Shown: positions 55,398 through 64,000, counted from the first letter of the stretch. The stretch is 64,000 nucleotides of DNA from Candidatus Finniella inopinata (GCA_943322985.2 CALPGA020000001.1:124001-188000); one strand, 5' to 3'. Notes: generated from the sequence alone by a model not told the origin. Program-made: numbers and translations.

Positions 55398-56740
55398 ACT
55401 ACCTGGCATATCCTTGTTGTTTCTATATCACCCTTAACCTGTCGTTGAGGGGAAGGAGATTCTTGCCAATAAATCTGATCAATAGATGAGCAATTACTGC
55501 AAACAAGTTGCCATTTATCAAAATGATTGCTGCAAGAGTTACATTGCCATTCATAATCTGAAGAAATTTGGGCGGCTTTATGTAGCCATTCGCGTGCTAA
55601 ATCAAATTGAGTTGGATGCTGAAGCTCCATTAGCTCTGCCATAAGATTGCATCCAGTTCGTGTGTAACCATGGGTTAATAAATTATCTAGGTGCTCTTTA
55701 GCTTGACCCCATAATTGGGCTTTAATAGCGCTAGAAGCTAAACAAAATTGGCTTTCGGGATGGTTTTCTTGAGATGCCACAAGCTTTTCCATTGCTCTAT
55801 ATCGATCGATAGCTTCCATTTCATGAAAAACCGAATCCCATAACAAGCCAAGGGCACGATGAGGATGCTGCTTAAAAGCATCAATCAGTATTTTTTGTGC
55901 TTTTGAAAATGATTGATGGTGAATGTAGTATTCTACCAGCTGTTTAACATTTTCTGTCCAATCAGGAGCCAAATCAAAAATCTTTAAATGTAATTTTTCT
56001 TTTTCGCTGCTGGTTAAAGAGTTTTTATTTTGTAAATGTAACCAGTTTAGCATTGCCTGATGACGAGACCACTGAGCTTTAGATACATACTTCGTAAGTT
56101 TATTTTGTTCTGCTTTTGGAAAAATTCCTTTTTGTGCTAGGTGAATGGTATTTAAAAGGTATTCGTCTTGTAGCCATGGAGAGTCAGGCCTAATTGAAAG
56201 AGCCTTATTGATGTATTCTTGAGCAAGTTTATTATCTTCTTTATCTTTAGCTTGCAAAATTAGCCCACGGAGTCCAAGAAAGCTTGTTCGTCTATCTTTT
56301 TGCATAGACATATACTGGCGAGTGGCAGTTTCCGTATCTCCAGTCATGTATGAGGCTTGTGCAGCAATAAATTGAGTAAGTGGATTGTCTGGTAAAAGCT
56401 CACAAGCTACAGCAATAACTTCTTTTGCTTCCTGATTTTGCCCTGCTGCAATCGCGCTAAGTCCATCAATTAAAAGATTATTTCCTCTTTGGGTACGCTT
56501 TTTTTGAAGGTAGACTAAATAGTTTTGAGGAAGATTCCATAGCCATTTCCAAAAATTATAAAGCGAAGCGATAATAGCAAAAACAATAACTAAGCAAGCT
56601 AAAAACAACCCTATTGGTAATGAAACAGAATAATCAAACCAACTGAATTTTACTTCACCAGGATAGCTAGTAATTAAAATTCCTATAACGCAAAGCACAC
56701 TAAGAGCGATGAAAAAGCGTAAGCCTTTGATAAGTGCCAT
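55394..56740 (-). CDS. hemY: HemY-type TPR membrane protein with C-terminal zinc ribbon
   Basis: A 448-residue protein. Two N-terminal transmembrane helices with the HemY_N pattern (FSWFDYSVSLPIGLFLACLV) are followed by TPR helices (about 85-390). The C-terminus ends in a rubredoxin-like CNSCSNHFDKWQLVCSNC. HemY_N proteins are linked to haem synthesis or to lipopolysaccharide assembly (LapB-like zinc ribbon). The start overlaps the mitofilin stop (TAATG), and mitofilin-hemY is a known alphaproteobacterial pair. Confidence 0.82.
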   Translation of the reverse strand: MALIKGLRFFIALSVLCVIGILITSYPGEVKFSWFDYSVSLPIGLFLACLVIVFAIIASLYNFWKWLWNLPQNYLVYLQKKRTQRGNNLLIDGLSAIAAGQNQEAKEVIAVACELLPDNPLTQFIAAQASYMTGDTETATRQYMSMQKDRRTSFLGLRGLILQAKDKEDNKLAQEYINKALSIRPDSPWLQDEYLLNTIHLAQKGIFPKAEQNKLTKYVSKAQWSRHQAMLNWLHLQNKNSLTSSEKEKLHLKIFDLAPDWTENVKQLVEYYIHHQSFSKAQKILIDAFKQHPHRALGLLWDSVFHEMEAIDRYRAMEKLVASQENHPESQFCLASSAIKAQLWGQAKEHLDNLLTHGYTRTGCNLMAELMELQHPTQFDLAREWLHKAAQISSDYEWQCNSCSNHFDKWQLVCSNCSSIDQIYWQESPSPQRQVKGDIETTRICQVV

Positions 56741-57639
56741 TAAGGGATATTCTCCTGTGTTGTTTTAATTGGCGCTATTTTATTCTCTATAGGGGGCTGC
56801 TGAACCCAATTCTGCACCTTTTCGGCAAATGAAGAATAATCTTCTTCAAGTGATAAGCGTTCAGCTACATGTTTTGCCCACAATTCTACTGATTGGTTCT
56901 TTATGGATTTTGCTTGAGAATAGGCCAACTTTAAGTCTTGCCCATCAAGAGCATTTACAATTAATTGAAGGGGATCTTCGTTATTTTGATCTGCTTTTTC
57001 TACTTTAATATTACCTTGGAAAAACGATGCAATTATTTCTATCCATTTAGGAAGGTTGCTTTTTATTTTTGGTGGAGTGTAGTTTTTTTGAATATCATCA
57101 AAAGCTTTTTTGAGTTGTTGATGATTTAGCGGAAGACGGACGGAAAATTGTTTCAATGTTTTATACCCGGAAAATGATGAGCATTCTTGAGGCAAACTTG
57201 TAAGCAACCCAGAAAATGGTTCATTTAGTCTGATTTTTTCCCCAATACGATCAAGAGTATCAAGGGTGGTTTTTTTGAACAGATTTACTGATGGTGAGGC
57301 ACCCTGTTGCACAGTTGCTGTCAATAATATTGATGCCTTAATAAATTTTGCGTGTTGAATTTGCAAGGCTACAAATCGCTGATTTAGCTCATTAAAACGA
57401 TGCTCAATATTTTTTATATGAGCAACAAGCTGTTTACTGGTATCAGCATTATTTTTTTTATCAAAAGTTGTGACCGTTTGTTTAAATGGTAAAATTAAAC
57501 AAATGATTAAAGCAGGGAGCTGGGCCAAAAGTAAAATAGGCCAATACGCCCGAAGCGCCTGTTTATTTTTAAGAAGTAATTTCTGGGCTCTGCTTTTTAC
57601 AGACCCGACTAAAATTGTTTTTTTAGTTTGTTGCGACAT
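56740..57639 (-). CDS. Mitofilin/Mic60-like membrane protein
   Basis: A 299-residue protein (ATG at 57639; a start at 57645 or 57687 is possible). One transmembrane helix (YWPILLLAQLPALIICLIL) is followed by a coiled-coil segment (HIKNIEHRFNELNQRFVAL) and a C-terminal helical domain (DGQDLKLAYSQAKSIKNQS), the layout of alphaproteobacterial mitofilin homologues, bacterial relatives of the mitochondrial cristae protein Mic60. Identification relies on layout and on hemY next to it. The start is embedded in the 3' end of the zinc-ribbon gene. Confidence 0.7.
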   Translation of the reverse strand: MSQQTKKTILVGSVKSRAQKLLLKNKQALRAYWPILLLAQLPALIICLILPFKQTVTTFDKKNNADTSKQLVAHIKNIEHRFNELNQRFVALQIQHAKFIKASILLTATVQQGASPSVNLFKKTTLDTLDRIGEKIRLNEPFSGLLTSLPQECSSFSGYKTLKQFSVRLPLNHQQLKKAFDDIQKNYTPPKIKSNLPKWIEIIASFFQGNIKVEKADQNNEDPLQLIVNALDGQDLKLAYSQAKSIKNQSVELWAKHVAERLSLEEDYSSFAEKVQNWVQQPPIENKIAPIKTTQENIP

Positions 57640-58438
57640 CAACATGAACCTGATCGACTTGTAAATTAGCTGGAATTTTAGCAGCACTCTTGAAGGTTAG
57701 CTGTTCTCCTGGCTGTAGTAAATCCTGTTTCCATTTGTAAGGCCAAACGCGAATTTCACACAGTCCTTGTTCATTAGCAGATTGTCCCTCTTGGCATGTG
57801 CCCCAAGCGGTAATCTGGACGTTATTTAATGGTACGGTTAGCAGTCCAGAATTTTTAACATTTCCAACAACAATAATTCTTTGGTGCTCTTCATCTAAAG
57901 GTTTAACATCAAATTGAATATTTTCAACGCTAACTTCTTCTGGCGCAATAGTTGGCGGCGTATTATCTGCTGTGGGAAGAAATGATAATGCCGGGTTATA
58001 ATGCATCGCTACTAGTGCCAAACTAACTGTCCCGGCTAAAATGAATAAGCTCCACACAGTAATTTGAATAAATATTTTCCATTTTTTTGGCTTTATAATC
58101 TCTTTTTGAGCTGCTTGCTGCTGAGAATATGCATAAGTATCAGCCCTCGTTTGTGATATATCCTGCTCCTGCACAGGTCTATAGGCGTAGCTGGCTGATT
58201 GTCTTTGATACAATAGAGAGATGTCAGTTAGGTTTCTAAAGGGTTGTTCTGGAGCAGCAAACTTATATTCCGCTTGATTCTTGTTTACCGACTCTTTTTT
58301 TAGTTCCCACCACTGTTCATGACAATTAGAGCAAGCTAACTGAACACCTTGGCCACTGTTATCAGGTAGATGAGTGTAATTCAATCGACTAACGTCAAGT
58401 CGATACTGCTTGCGACATCTAGGGCAAGAAACGATCAT
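57623..58438 (-). CDS. MJ0042-type zinc-ribbon membrane protein
   Basis: A 271-residue protein. The N-terminal zinc ribbon has CPRCRKQYRLD and LACSNCHEQWW, the MJ0042 family pattern. A proline- and glutamine-rich linker leads to one transmembrane helix (ITVWSLFILAGTVSLALVAM) and a C-terminal beta-rich domain (IIVVGNVKNSGLLTVPLNNVQI), an FxLYC/DUF3426-like fold. Function is unknown; this type is common in alphaproteobacteria. It overlaps the start of the mitofilin-like gene. Confidence 0.82.
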   Translation of the reverse strand: MIVSCPRCRKQYRLDVSRLNYTHLPDNSGQGVQLACSNCHEQWWELKKESVNKNQAEYKFAAPEQPFRNLTDISLLYQRQSASYAYRPVQEQDISQTRADTYAYSQQQAAQKEIIKPKKWKIFIQITVWSLFILAGTVSLALVAMHYNPALSFLPTADNTPPTIAPEEVSVENIQFDVKPLDEEHQRIIVVGNVKNSGLLTVPLNNVQITAWGTCQEGQSANEQGLCEIRVWPYKWKQDLLQPGEQLTFKSAAKIPANLQVDQVHVDVATN

Positions 58439-58492
58439 AATTATTCATTTTTGTAGTATTGGTGTTATTCTAATCGTTTTTGCTGAGGGCTG

Positions 58493-59308
58493 CTACTTTA
58501 ATTTCATCAGTTGTTCTTGCCAAACACTAGGCCAATTACTATCGTGGTCAAATCCTTCAACAGTCACAATAGTCACTTTGTTTGTATCAATCTGTTGTTT
58601 GTACTGCTTGCCTAAATCAATGGTTGTATTTTCATCGATTGTACCAAGAAAGTGAACTTGCGGAATGTGTCCAAGAACAGCTTTGTTTTTTAAGGGGTCA
58701 AGAGATTCAAAAAGAGGTCCTGCGTTATGATATCTTGTCCAGCTCTTGTGATCTAAATTTCCAGCAAAAGAAGTAATTTGTTCTATGTTCTCTAAATGTG
58801 GTGCCAACAATAATGCGACTGATGCTCCGCCAGAATATGCAACAATTTCAATGGTTTTAAAATGAAACTGCTTCTGACAATTTCTTAGGACTTCCAGAAT
58901 TGACTGAATTACTTCAGGAGCATAGCGTGCAGTTGTCCAGTATCTAGAATCAGAATGTTTACTTTTTATATAGTGGAAAGGCCTATTAATCACAATTTTA
59001 GTGACATGTCGTTTGTCAATGGAGGCTAGTCTTAATGCCATAGGATCAGTTGGGGTAGGGTCTAATGCTACTTCTCCATATTTATTGATGACAAGACCGT
59101 CACCTTCCAGATAAATAACAGCGTGGTTAGAATTATTTTCTTGATAAAAAATTTGAATGGGGAATAGTGAAGATTTAATAATTTTGTGCTTATAGTTGTT
59201 TTGTTGAGCGAGATAAAAAGCTTTATTAATACGTGCTTGATCGCTACTGCAACCAAATAAAAAAAAGGCGGTGAAAACCACCGCCTTTTTTAGTCTTTCT
59301 AAAATCAC
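58493..59308 (-). CDS. Alpha/beta-hydrolase lipoprotein
   Basis: A 271-residue protein from GTG 59308, which overlaps the barrel-protein stop by one base. A short signal ends in the lipobox-like FFLFGCSS. The enzyme part has the nucleophile elbow VAYSGGASVALL, an early YLEGDG oxyanion-type strand and a late GFDHDSNWP with a candidate Asp-His. The substrate is unknown; membrane-bound lipase or esterase is a guess. The signal-peptide codons coincide with a strong terminator hairpin (59261-59291). Confidence 0.72.
   Translation of the reverse strand: MILERLKKAVVFTAFFLFGCSSDQARINKAFYLAQQNNYKHKIIKSSLFPIQIFYQENNSNHAVIYLEGDGLVINKYGEVALDPTPTDPMALRLASIDKRHVTKIVINRPFHYIKSKHSDSRYWTTARYAPEVIQSILEVLRNCQKQFHFKTIEIVAYSGGASVALLLAPHLENIEQITSFAGNLDHKSWTRYHNAGPLFESLDPLKNKAVLGHIPQVHFLGTIDENTTIDLGKQYKQQIDTNKVTIVTVEGFDHDSNWPSVWQEQLMKLK
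59261..59291 (-). terminator. Terminator hairpin inside the hydrolase signal-peptide codons
   Basis: On the plus strand AAAAAAGGCGGTG (59261-59273) pairs with CACCGCCTTTTTT (59279-59291) around a five-base loop, so the minus strand also ends in a T-run. It lies 17 bases after the barrel-protein stop and codes for LKKAVVFTAFF of the hydrolase. It probably ends most barrel-protein transcripts while partial read-through expresses the hydrolase. Confidence 0.85.
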
Positions 59309-60489
59309 TAGAAACCGTAGTGAACACGAAGACCAGTTACGTAAGTAGACAATTGACCACGCTTTGTGTAATCAAATTGTAAGCTTCCTGATAATTGGTC
59401 ATCATTTTTCACTTGGAAACCAGTACCACCACCAAATGCTGAGCGGTTTATGTTATACTTTTTGTTCTTATCATATGTAACACCTTTGTTTTCTTTCACG
59501 TCATATTGCCCATGAATGTTTACGAAAGGCATAACACTTGGAGTCATCTGATAGCCAACTAATATTTTCGCTACAGCTGTTTGTGTTTTGAAAGTGTTAG
59601 ATGGAACATTTTTAGCGTTTGCATTATATCTTGCGTCTGCTGATGTTTCCTTAAACTTGTCCATTTTGCTTTGCATCATTAAATAACCAACTTGCAAACT
59701 GAAAGATGCTTTATTCACTTTGTTTACAAAGTTAGCAAACACACCACCAAACATTGCTTGTGACTTTGGCGCACAAGTAAATTTGTTATCAATATTATTG
59801 ATACCCGCACCAGAGTTTTGAGTTACAACCCAACGACGATCATCTTTACCTTTTGTTGTACTCCATCCACCAACAAATTCAACATTGAAGTTCTTGTGTG
59901 GAACAATGATCAAGTAAGGGTTAACACCCAACGTATCTTGCTTCATGGTACCTTTGTTAAACTCAGTTCTTGCATCAAGGTGAGAATAGCTTAATCCTAA
60001 ACCAGCGCAGAACATGTTATTGAACTTATAGTCAGCTCCAACCATAGTTAGGTATGATTTACCGTTCCATTGTTGATCTGTTGTTGCGTTGTCAATAAAG
60101 CCCATGCTTGCACGTAGCCATGTAGAGGCGCGGTGAGCAGAACCTGTTGAACCAGCAATTTTTACGCCTGCATCAGTACCTGAAGTAGCTGCGCTTGAAT
60201 CACTTCCGCGCATTGCTTCTGCTGCTTCAGCAGTTACTGCGCCAACTAAGCCCATAATTTTTGTTACTTTAATTGCCATGATAGAAGCTTCTGTAACAAC
60301 AGCAGAAGGTGTTGTTGCGACAGAGTCATAAGCATAGTAACCAGAAGTGCCATAAACAGCGGCTCCTGTTGATGATGAAGTAGAGCTTCCAGTAGTAGAG
60401 CCCCCCGAAATTACAGCAGACAGTTGTCCGCTTCCTATACATGCAGCAACAAGCGCGAGTGCCTTTACTGCCTTAAATTGTTTAAACAT
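59308..60489 (-). CDS. Outer-membrane beta-barrel protein (autotransporter-barrel-like)
   Basis: A 393-residue protein with a signal peptide (MFKQFKAVKALALVAACIGS) and an AAGAGGA ribosome site. Residues 25-130 are low-complexity Ser/Gly/Ala-rich. The rest is an alternating beta pattern of about ten to twelve strands (SYLTMVGADYKF, FCAGLGLSYSH, YLIIVPHKNFNVEFVGGW) ending in a C-terminal GF, typical of barrels assembled by BamA. Possibly a major surface protein, given a promoter region and its own terminator. No adhesin passenger is present. Confidence 0.8.
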   Translation of the reverse strand: MFKQFKAVKALALVAACIGSGQLSAVISGGSTTGSSTSSSTGAAVYGTSGYYAYDSVATTPSAVVTEASIMAIKVTKIMGLVGAVTAEAAEAMRGSDSSAATSGTDAGVKIAGSTGSAHRASTWLRASMGFIDNATTDQQWNGKSYLTMVGADYKFNNMFCAGLGLSYSHLDARTEFNKGTMKQDTLGVNPYLIIVPHKNFNVEFVGGWSTTKGKDDRRWVVTQNSGAGINNIDNKFTCAPKSQAMFGGVFANFVNKVNKASFSLQVGYLMMQSKMDKFKETSADARYNANAKNVPSNTFKTQTAVAKILVGYQMTPSVMPFVNIHGQYDVKENKGVTYDKNKKYNINRSAFGGGTGFQVKNDDQLSGSLQFDYTKRGQLSTYVTGLRVHYGF

Positions 60490-60576
60490 AGATATCCTCT
60501 TAAAAAATATATTATTACAATCTAAAATATATACTAACTCTGTAAAATCTTTTGTTTTTTTGCTTGAATTTTTCTG

Positions 60577-60582
60577 TATAAT
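60577..60582 (+). promoter_or_regulatory. Possible -10 element of the second O-antigen-ligase gene
   Basis: A perfect TATAAT stands 68 bases before the start codon at 60650. The best -35 (TTGTTT at 60552-60557) is 19 bases upstream, longer than ideal, so this is a weak call. Confidence 0.3.
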
Positions 60583-60649
60583 CCACAGATGTATCCCACA
60601 TGCAACAAATTAAGTTTTGCTTTAATAATTTATTAATATGGGTTAACCA

Positions 60650-62557
60650 ATGACATTGCCTTTTACAAATACATATTTTTATCTTTTGGTGTTTTTGCCT
60701 TTTATCCCGGTAATTTGGCCTTTGGGTGCCTTTCAAGAATCAGATTTTGCTTTTTTTGGCTTGTGGTTTGTAGCAGGGGGGGGTGCGTTATTTTTGGGAT
60801 TTGGAAAAAACGAAAAATTAAAAGTTCCAGTTCTCGCTAGTGGCTTCTTTTTATTGGCCGCTTTTAGTGTTTTAGGAATTTTTCAAAATGGCTTAACCAC
60901 ATTAGGTGGCATTAATGAAATACGCGAGGGTACCGCAACATTTCTAGCTATGGCTATTTTGTTAGTTCTTGGAAAACACTCTAGCACAAAAAATGTTCCG
61001 TTTTGGTTAATTCCATTAGCGTATGGTGTATTAACTATTGTGGGTTATTACGGACTTTTACGCATAAAAACCTATGTGTTTCTTGATATTGGAGCATTTG
61101 CACTATTGGCAAGTTTGCCCATGTATGCGGACTTCAGAAAATCTCTTATTTCCTTTAAGCGTGTGTGGGATATACTGTACGCTACAGTGTTCTATTATTT
61201 ATTGTTTTTATTCACTAACGAAGCGGCAACCGTAGGGTGTTTATTTGCTCTTGTATTTGTTCTTTTGCTACCCATTAGCAAAAAGTGCGTAAAATTTTTA
61301 CCAAGAAACGACGGCTTGTACATAGTTGGCGGCCTTATTTTTATAGCAATAATGATTTTGCTTTCGTATTTATTTTTACCAGCTTTGCCGGCGCAATTGC
61401 AAAGCAGAACTTTGCTTGGAATTGTTTCTGTATCGCACTATTTTGATAATTTCAGTTTTTCAAAATTTTTTCATCTTTTATTTGGGTATGGATGGGGAAG
61501 TTATCAGGAATTTCCTGTTTTAAACCTTTTTAGGCTTGAAAATTTTAGCATGTATGCCGATGGAAGCTTTAAGCCTAATTGGGAATTTTTAGAGCGAAAT
61601 CTTTTGCATAGTCACAACCTAATTTTAGAAACGTTAGTTTCATCTGGATTAGTGGGGGTTGGGCTTTTATTAACCATTATTTACAAGTGGGTAGAAAACA
61701 TTGATCTTAGTGATTGGTCAGCAAGGTTTTTTGTTGTTAGTTATTTAATCCTTTTAAGTGCTTGGTTTCAAACCCCGCCAGTTTTAATTTTTTCGCTCCT
61801 TGCTATGTCATTGATGAAAGAAAGGGTTAGTTATAGTTTTAAAGTTTCTCGTTCTGTTTTTCTTGGGTGTGGGCTATTTTTAACGGTATTTTCTTGCTCA
61901 GAGCTGTGGTCTTCGCTAGTTCTTAACCAACATCGATACAAAACGATTCAGTCTTTTGAAAAAGATGTATCAATGTTCCTTAATCACCCTGCACATTCAT
62001 ATGACAAATTTAGTACGTACAAATGTTCTAATAGAATCATTGGGCAGTTTTCTTATGGCCTAAGCTCTGCAACAGTTATAGACGATAAGTATTTGCCTGA
62101 TATCGAAAAATCAGTTGTTTGCTTGATGCAAGATTATTTAGATTCATATCAAAAACGGAACGTTGTTAGTTCTGTGCATATTATTAACCTATGCAATACA
62201 TACGTTAGTTTACCCAAAGTGAATATCTTAAAAAATTCCGAGCTCTTTAGGATATTTAAAGCAGTGGTTGTTAAGCATATTTCTAATTTTCCAGAGCGTG
62301 CAGATATGGCTATAGGATTTTTAAATTTATGTTTTGATAAAATGGAAAACATGAAAGAAACTGCAGACATGGCCAATATCGTTTTAGAAGCTGCTCCGGG
62401 ACATCCTGTTGGGCTTTGGTTCAAAGGGCTATCTGGATTAACTTTGGGAATTGAGAAGAAAGAGTCGTTAGAGAAAATGCAGCTCGCTGTAAAAAATGGT
62501 TTATGCAGATTTATGCCAATACCCAAAGAACTGCTAAAAAGCTTAAGTGTTAAGTAG
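60650..62557 (+). CDS. O-antigen ligase/polymerase-like membrane protein with C-terminal extension
   Basis: A 635-residue protein with about twelve transmembrane helices. The Wzy_C loop is visible as FGYGWGSYQEFP and LHSHNLILETLVSSGLVGVG. The C-terminal 210 residues are soluble and helical (TPR-like) and hold several cysteines. They resemble the tail of polymerase-type Wzy_C proteins. It acts on surface polysaccharide, exact reaction unknown. It is a second, longer family member besides 1899-3083, and overlaps the convergent ATPase gene by 15 bases. Confidence 0.75.
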   Translation: MTLPFTNTYFYLLVFLPFIPVIWPLGAFQESDFAFFGLWFVAGGGALFLGFGKNEKLKVPVLASGFFLLAAFSVLGIFQNGLTTLGGINEIREGTATFLAMAILLVLGKHSSTKNVPFWLIPLAYGVLTIVGYYGLLRIKTYVFLDIGAFALLASLPMYADFRKSLISFKRVWDILYATVFYYLLFLFTNEAATVGCLFALVFVLLLPISKKCVKFLPRNDGLYIVGGLIFIAIMILLSYLFLPALPAQLQSRTLLGIVSVSHYFDNFSFSKFFHLLFGYGWGSYQEFPVLNLFRLENFSMYADGSFKPNWEFLERNLLHSHNLILETLVSSGLVGVGLLLTIIYKWVENIDLSDWSARFFVVSYLILLSAWFQTPPVLIFSLLAMSLMKERVSYSFKVSRSVFLGCGLFLTVFSCSELWSSLVLNQHRYKTIQSFEKDVSMFLNHPAHSYDKFSTYKCSNRIIGQFSYGLSSATVIDDKYLPDIEKSVVCLMQDYLDSYQKRNVVSSVHIINLCNTYVSLPKVNILKNSELFRIFKAVVVKHISNFPERADMAIGFLNLCFDKMENMKETADMANIVLEAAPGHPVGLWFKGLSGLTLGIEKKESLEKMQLAVKNGLCRFMPIPKELLKSLSVK

Positions 62558-63328
62558 CAATCGATCGCTATCTATTGAACTGCCAAATTGACGCATTAAA
62601 TCTTGCGGAGTAAGGCGTTTGCGGTCCTCACCTTTAATGTCATAAATAAGCTGGCTTTCGTGCAGCATTACTGTTCGTGTCCCGTATTGAAGGGCGTGTC
62701 CTAAACTATGCGTTACCATCAAGGCTGTTAATTTTTTTTCCTCAACAATTTGTTGAGTTATATCCATAACAAAGCGACTTGTTTTGGGGTCTAGGGCTGC
62801 TGTGTGCTCATCCAAAAGTAAGATTTTCAAAGGGCTTAATGTTGCCATAAGCAAGCTTATGGCTTGGCGTTGTCCGCCCGATAACATTGCCATTTGTGTG
62901 TCTAGCCTATTTTCCAACCCTAAATTCAAAGGCTTTAAAATACTTTGAAAATATTTGCGTGAAACATTAGTCACGGCGTTTTTAAGCGTTCGGTTTTTTC
63001 CTCTACATAGCGCAAGAGCTAAATTTTCACCGATTGTTAAATAAGAACATGTTCCAGCTATGGGGTCTTGAAAAACGCGTGCAACATGTTTTGCTCTGGT
63101 GCTTGTTTCTTGTTGAGTAACATCTTCTTCATCAATTAAAATCTGGCCGGTATCTGGAAGAACTTCTCCAGCAATTGCATTAAGAAGAGTGGATTTTCCA
63201 GCGCCATTACTACCAATCACAGTAACAAATTCACCTTCTTGAATTTGAAGTGATACATTTTTTAAAGCTGTTCTAAAGGCAGCAGTGCCCACTCCAAAAT
63301 GCACGGATATATTTTTTAGGCTAATCAC
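62543..63328 (-). CDS. ABC transporter ATP-binding protein (COG1101 type)
   Basis: A 261-residue ATPase with Walker A (GSNGAGKST), signature LSGGQRQAISLLM and Walker B (ILLLDEHTAALD). The ALDPKTSRFVMDIT stretch is typical of the COG1101 ATPase that pairs with a COG4120 permease and a COG2984 binding protein in an uptake system proposed for amino acids or purines. The start codon overlaps the permease stop by four bases. Confidence 0.88.
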   Translation of the reverse strand: MISLKNISVHFGVGTAAFRTALKNVSLQIQEGEFVTVIGSNGAGKSTLLNAIAGEVLPDTGQILIDEEDVTQQETSTRAKHVARVFQDPIAGTCSYLTIGENLALALCRGKNRTLKNAVTNVSRKYFQSILKPLNLGLENRLDTQMAMLSGGQRQAISLLMATLSPLKILLLDEHTAALDPKTSRFVMDITQQIVEEKKLTALMVTHSLGHALQYGTRTVMLHESQLIYDIKGEDRKRLTPQDLMRQFGSSIDSDRLLLNT

Positions 63329-64000
63329 GCTTTTGTCCTTAGCTGCCTTTTTAAGTCGGGCAATAACATGGCAATGCCTACAAGAACTGCTGTAACTAAA
63401 TTTAAGTCAGAGGCTTGTAGCAGGGATCCGCCAATGTTTAAAGCTGTTGCAATTACAAATCTGTATAGTATTGCACCTGCAATACAAGCGAGAATTGCGT
63501 GGCTAATTTTGCGTATAGGCAACACGGCTTCTCCAATAATCACGGCTGCTAGTCCAATAATAATAGTGCCAACACCCATGCTTATGTCAGCATAACCACT
63601 GACCTGTGCAAAAATTGCGCCGCCTAACGCAACAAAGCTATTTGCTAAGCACAAACCCAAGCTAACCATAGCTTTATCATTAATTCCTTGGGCTCTTGCC
63701 ATGCGTGCGTTGTTACCTGTGGCTCGTAACGCCAGCCCAGTATTAGTTTTTAAAAAGCAGTTTAGAGCATAGGCCAAAAGACCGATGAAAATTAAAATAG
63801 GAAAAATTCTCCAAAAAAGCCCTAATGGCCCTTTCAAACAAAGAAAAAATTCTTCAAAGAGTGTATTTTCTCCCAAAAGTGGGATGTTTGGTCGTCCCAT
63901 GACCCGAAGATTTATAGAATAAAGTGCCGTCATCACCAAAATTCCAGACAAAAGATTCATGAATTTTAAATGAGTTGATAGCCACGCAGTAATCAATCCT
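63325..64000 (-). CDS. ABC transporter permease (COG4120 type), 5' end beyond the window
   Basis: At least 224 residues of a polytopic permease, open to the window edge. About six transmembrane segments are seen, with TGNNARMARAQGINDKAMVSLGL forming the cytoplasmic coupling loop typical of branched-chain-amino-acid-like permeases. The family is about 290-300 residues, so roughly 70 residues lie outside. The binding protein is presumably upstream on the minus strand. Confidence 0.85.
   Translation of the reverse strand, partial: GLITAWLSTHLKFMNLLSGILVMTALYSINLRVMGRPNIPLLGENTLFEEFFLCLKGPLGLFWRIFPILIFIGLLAYALNCFLKTNTGLALRATGNNARMARAQGINDKAMVSLGLCLANSFVALGGAIFAQVSGYADISMGVGTIIIGLAAVIIGEAVLPIRKISHAILACIAGAILYRFVIATALNIGGSLLQASDLNLVTAVLVGIAMLLPDLKRQLRTKA

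Noticed and set aside
1-64000. CRISPR arrays, insertion sequences, integrases, prophage genes
   Set aside because: I looked for spaced direct repeats, transposase motifs and phage gene sets and found none in this window.

Overview
The window is an AT-rich stretch of an alphaproteobacterial chromosome. Every recognisable housekeeping gene points that way: gatCAB, sdhCDAB, a CckA-type hybrid kinase, ntrYX-trkA, a mitofilin/HemY pair, hemE beside a DnaA-box cluster, and rsmG-parA-parB. The mix of low G+C, a rickettsia-style small SpoT hydrolase, an MHS-type metabolite transporter, many small secreted proteins of unknown function, a type VI secretion cluster and flagellar hook genes suggests a host-associated lineage such as Holosporales. 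That placement is an inference from gene content; I ran no search.

Layout. 1-6 kb: prfA, yebC, an O-antigen-ligase-like protein, an MsbA-type exporter and hpf, then a frameshifted secreted protein. 6-11 kb: gatCAB, exonuclease III, an A-type Fe-S carrier, ssb and a small lipoprotein. 11-16 kb: TerC-type protein and succinate dehydrogenase. 16-20 kb: an unusual voltage-gated-type cation channel, waaA and small genes. 20-26 kb: cckA, recA, infA, an MFS transporter, a small alarmone hydrolase and birA. 26-30 kb: a repeat-rich secreted peptide and fliK-flgD-flgE behind a clear -24/-12 (sigma-54) promoter. 30-38 kb: RNase E/G, lolA, trkA, ntrX and ntrY. 38-42 kb: a mitochondrial-carrier-like protein, hslO, rsmG, parA and parB with two perfect parS sites, and tRNA-Tyr. 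42-50 kb: tssK-tssL-tssM-tssA. 50-53 kb: hemH and hemE, a probable oriC, and a secreted CheD-like protein. 53-59 kb: lnt, an mlaC-like gene, hemY, mitofilin and a zinc-ribbon protein. 59-64 kb: an alpha/beta-hydrolase lipoprotein, an outer-membrane barrel protein, a second O-antigen-ligase-like protein and an ABC transporter that runs off the end.

How it fits together. The origin, parS sites and ParAB form an origin-proximal segregation block, as in other alphaproteobacteria. Envelope genes (waaA, MsbA-type exporter, two Wzy/WaaL-type proteins, lolA, lnt, mlaC-like, barrel protein) indicate a full lipopolysaccharide/lipoprotein outer membrane. The T6SS cluster encodes baseplate and membrane-complex parts only, so the sheath, tube and remaining baseplate genes must lie elsewhere.

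The most unusual items are two. The first is an SLC25 (mitochondrial carrier) type protein at 37757-38862, a eukaryotic family rarely seen in bacteria, here with homopolymer frameshifts at its 3' end. The second is a signal-peptide-bearing protein at 52269-53042 that keeps the Cys/His spacing of CheD deamidases but sits away from any chemotaxis gene. Also notable are a sodium-channel-like protein with a depleted voltage sensor and an acidic filter, and a transcription terminator hairpin embedded in a lipoprotein signal-peptide coding sequence.
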